From Labilibacter sediminis (lineage in GTDB: Bacteria > Bacteroidota > Bacteroidia > Bacteroidales > Marinilabiliaceae): 64,000 nt of DNA. Of this stretch, positions 61,681 to 64,000 are shown in pieces. How positions within the stretch are numbered: position 1 is the stretch's first letter; the number at the start of each line of letters is the position of its first letter. A program made the translations under genes and the position numbers. The stretch lies in the NCBI RefSeq assembly GCF_005877885.1, contig NZ_VCHY01000004.1, positions 124,001 through 188,000 of the forward strand, in the 5' to 3' direction. The notes below the pieces were generated by a model. That model was not told the DNA's origin and made no database searches. It saw only the letters and a list, made by a program, of their open reading frames with translations.

Positions 61681-63318
61681 TTAATTAAAAGGTAAAAATA
61701 GTTTAAAAGTAGAACCTTCGCCTAATTTACTTTTTACATACACATTTCCGTGGTGCTGAATCATTATTGCTTTTACATAGCTAAGTCCTAATCCAAAACC
61801 TTTCACATTATGGATATTGCCTCGTGTGGCTCTAAAAAACTTTTCAAAAACCTTGGCCTGTTGCTCTTTGGTCATTCCAATACCATTATCGGTAACACTA
61901 ATCTCAATTCCATTTTTATTATTTATTGATGAAATCAATATCTGAGGTTGTTTGCTTGTATATTTTAAAGCATTCTCCAGCAGGTTCATAATAACATTGG
62001 TAAAATGCACTTCATCAACATTAAAAACAGTTAAGTCAGCTTTTAAATCGGTATCAATATGTGCTGATTTTTGTTCTGCCAGTAGTTTTATCTTGTCAAC
62101 AGCATTGTTTATTAAAAGGTGAATGTCTGTTTTTACGGGGAGTAACTGAAAGTCTCTCTTTTCAATCAACGACATTTGTAATACCCGCTCTACCTGGTTG
62201 TTCATTCGTTTATTTTCTTCCTTTATAATGTTTAAAAAGGGTGAAATTTGTTCAGGCTTTTGTATAATCATTGGATTGGCAATGTTATCAGTAGCAAGGT
62301 TTATTGTGGCAATTGGGGTTTTAAACTCATGGGTCATATTATTGATAAAATCCGATTTTATCTCTGATAGCTTTTTCTGGTTAAGGATAGTTTTTAGAGT
62401 AAAAAAGAAAGTGATGAGTATGCAGAGTGTAAACAAAAACGAAAAGCCCAGTAACACATTAAGCGATTTGTAAATAAAAAATTCCTGGTTGGGAAAATAA
62501 ATATCAATAGCCAGCGGGGACCAGCTTCTGAAAATGTCATCCGGGAAAAGGTTGGCTAAAAAATTAAAATCACTTTTCTCTCTATTGTATGCGTTGGAAA
62601 CATATGAAGTTAATGTTCCGTTATTTTTATTAAGTATAGCATATTCATAGTCCAGATCTATACCTCTGGCTTTTAGTTCGTAGTCTAAAACTTTGGTCAG
62701 CGTTTTTTCATCTATCCTATTGGATAAAGTAGATGATCGCATTTCAAATTCATAACTGAACTGATTAAAAAAGTTGAGGGCATCCAGGTTGTTATTTTGT
62801 TTAATGACTTTTTTTATGGAGTCTTCCATGAACTCAATGGCTTTTTCTACTCTTTTAATGTCCTTTTCATCGTTGAGGTCAATGTGGTCTTTCGAGATAG
62901 AAAACTGTTGCAACTTACCATTGTTCTGAATTTCAATATGCGCTTCAAAGCTACCCTTATCATAAGGAGTATTGTTGTCCTTACTATTGTCCGGAATTAC
63001 TGCAATAGGTGATTTTCTTTTAGGACTTTTTTCCGGTGTAGGAAAATGTGGTATAGTAACTATTTTACTGGAGTCTGTATGTTTGTATATCTGTCTTCTT
63101 TTTGAAGGTGCTGGTATAAATTGCTGAATAAAATAATCGGCAGCTTGCTCTCTTTGAACGCGCTGAACAGTAGCGTTTAGAGCATCGTAAATGGTAGCGT
63201 TAAATTTTTCTTTTTGAACCTTAATGGCATTGTTCACCCAAAAAAACTGTACCATAATAATTCCCAAAAGAGAAAAGCCCATTAAAATTACCAAGCCTGT
63301 GAGTGATTTATTTTTCAT
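61681..63318 (-). CDS. Two-component sensor histidine kinase
   Basis: A 545-residue kinase with a first membrane helix (LVILMGFSLLGIIMVQFFWV, about 9-28), a large periplasmic sensor (about 30-280) and a second helix (VLLGFSFLFTLCILITFFFTL, about 288-308). Then come HisKA with NNMTHEFKTPIATINLA (phospho-His near 331) and HATPase_c (NLLENALKYTS, VTDNGIGMTKEQQ, GFGLGLSYVKAI). The periplasmic part has no family I recognise; it contains repeated charged helices. It is co-transcribed with the OmpR-type regulator downstream and divergent from a gene for a secreted protein that may belong to the same envelope-sensing circuit. Confidence 0.94.
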   Translation of the reverse strand: MKNKSLTGLVILMGFSLLGIIMVQFFWVNNAIKVQKEKFNATIYDALNATVQRVQREQAADYFIQQFIPAPSKRRQIYKHTDSSKIVTIPHFPTPEKSPKRKSPIAVIPDNSKDNNTPYDKGSFEAHIEIQNNGKLQQFSISKDHIDLNDEKDIKRVEKAIEFMEDSIKKVIKQNNNLDALNFFNQFSYEFEMRSSTLSNRIDEKTLTKVLDYELKARGIDLDYEYAILNKNNGTLTSYVSNAYNREKSDFNFLANLFPDDIFRSWSPLAIDIYFPNQEFFIYKSLNVLLGFSFLFTLCILITFFFTLKTILNQKKLSEIKSDFINNMTHEFKTPIATINLATDNIANPMIIQKPEQISPFLNIIKEENKRMNNQVERVLQMSLIEKRDFQLLPVKTDIHLLINNAVDKIKLLAEQKSAHIDTDLKADLTVFNVDEVHFTNVIMNLLENALKYTSKQPQILISSINNKNGIEISVTDNGIGMTKEQQAKVFEKFFRATRGNIHNVKGFGLGLSYVKAIMIQHHGNVYVKSKLGEGSTFKLFLPFN

Positions 63319-63488
63319 TCTTGATTTATGTTACGCTAAGCAAATATATTATTGTGATGTAAATATAAGCTAAATTAGGCATCGTGCTTTGACTTTAACT
63401 ATTCCTTAACTGATTTTAACCCGGCTTTAACCGCATGTCATTACTTACTTAGTTAACTTTGATCTATCAATATCTAAAACCCCCTGTC

Positions 63489-64000
63489 ATGAAAAAATTA
63501 AGTTACAAAATTGGTTTTCTCGCACTGGCAATTGCCATTCTTATTCCAACAAGCATTTTTGCCCAGCAAAAAGAAGTGCATGTTTTTATGCATAAAGATT
63601 CTTCAAAGTGTGATTCTTTAATATCTAAATTTTGGAGCACAACCTTTAAGGTTGAATCAGTAAAAAAGATGCATGAAAAGCTCGATAGTATTTTTGAAGT
63701 TTTAGATGAAGATTTACAAAAGCAAATAAAGATTTTGGCTTATGATGCAGAATCAATGTTGAATGATTTTGAATTTAAAGTAGGTTTTGATTCTGTTTTT
63801 TCTTTGCATAAACTAAGTACCAATGATATGCGGATAGATGCATTATTAAAAGCACATCAGCCAAAAGGCGGACTAAATAAAATAGTGATTAAAGATGGGC
63901 GTATTATAAATGAACATGGCGTTCATCCCGATGAGTTAAATATTGAGGTAATTACGGATACAGTTATAAAAAATGGGAAAACCCTTATTACAAAAGAGGT
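63489..64000 (+). CDS. Secreted protein of unknown function (cut by window edge)
   Basis: The ATG at 63489 opens a frame that stays open to the window end (170 full codons). The signal peptide is MKKLSYKIGFLALAIAILIP followed by TSIFAQ. The mature part is charged and helical: HKDSSKCDSLISKFWSTT, SVKKMHEKLDSIFEVLDEDL, IKILAYDAESMLNDFEFKV (each separate), then VIKDGRIINEHGVHPDELNI. I recognise no family. It is divergent from the kinase-regulator pair with about 170 bases between, a common layout for a regulator's own target. Confidence 0.8.
   Translation, partial: MKKLSYKIGFLALAIAILIPTSIFAQQKEVHVFMHKDSSKCDSLISKFWSTTFKVESVKKMHEKLDSIFEVLDEDLQKQIKILAYDAESMLNDFEFKVGFDSVFSLHKLSTNDMRIDALLKAHQPKGGLNKIVIKDGRIINEHGVHPDELNIEVITDTVIKNGKTLITKE

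Overview
The window looks like the chromosome of a marine or polysaccharide-degrading Bacteroidota, probably of the Marinilabiliales/Bacteroidales type. The signs are two SusC/SusD pairs, membrane-spanning reg_prop/Y_Y_Y regulators, many S1 sulfatases, T9SS C-terminal sorting domains, promoters of the TTTG/TAnnTTTG type, low GC and little Shine-Dalgarno use. No species can be named from sequence reading alone.

Region 1 (1-14.3 kb) is a polysaccharide utilization locus that fits glycosaminoglycan (chondroitin/dermatan/hyaluronan-like) breakdown. It holds a PL8 chondroitin ABC lyase-like gene cut by the window edge and a GH88 unsaturated glucuronyl hydrolase, both on the minus strand. Divergent from them are susC, susD, a GH20 hexosaminidase, a sulfatase, a decayed sulfatase pseudogene that has lost its catalytic cysteine, and a membrane-bound regulator that has the HTCS sensor propeller and AraC output but no kinase or receiver.

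Region 2 (14,325-46,915; about 32.6 kb) is, in my reading, an integrative element inserted into the 3' end of a tRNA-Ser(UGA) gene. A 15-bp direct repeat of the tRNA 3' end lies at both ends. A tyrosine recombinase sits next to the tRNA, and similar candidate arm-type sites lie just inside both ends. The tRNA's apparent original terminator is now 32.6 kb away, next to the distal repeat, and the element supplies a substitute terminator. The left third carries element-maintenance genes (AlbA_2 protein, two DUF4248-like paralogues, excisionase-like HTH protein, DUF3987 ATPase, zinc-finger/Toprim primase-like protein) and several repeat arrays. The rest is a complete cargo PUL: hybrid two-component regulator, susC, susD, GH2, three sulfatases, two related clan GH-A-like proteins, a T9SS-secreted protein, and a 1037-residue propeller-plus-catalytic-domain protein whose architecture recalls lambda-carrageenases. 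The cargo fits a sulfated galactan, but the substrate is inferred. No relaxase or conjugation genes are visible.

Region 3 (46.9-64 kb) is ordinary chromosome: the tRNA-Ser; an ECF sigma/anti-sigma/surface-protein operon; a PAS histidine kinase with a single-domain response regulator; a repeat-rich intergenic stretch; amtB-glnB for ammonium uptake; htpG; a membrane-anchored class III nucleotide cyclase; a YwbE-family protein; a hypothetical secreted protein; and an OmpR-type two-component system divergent from a secreted protein that runs off the window.
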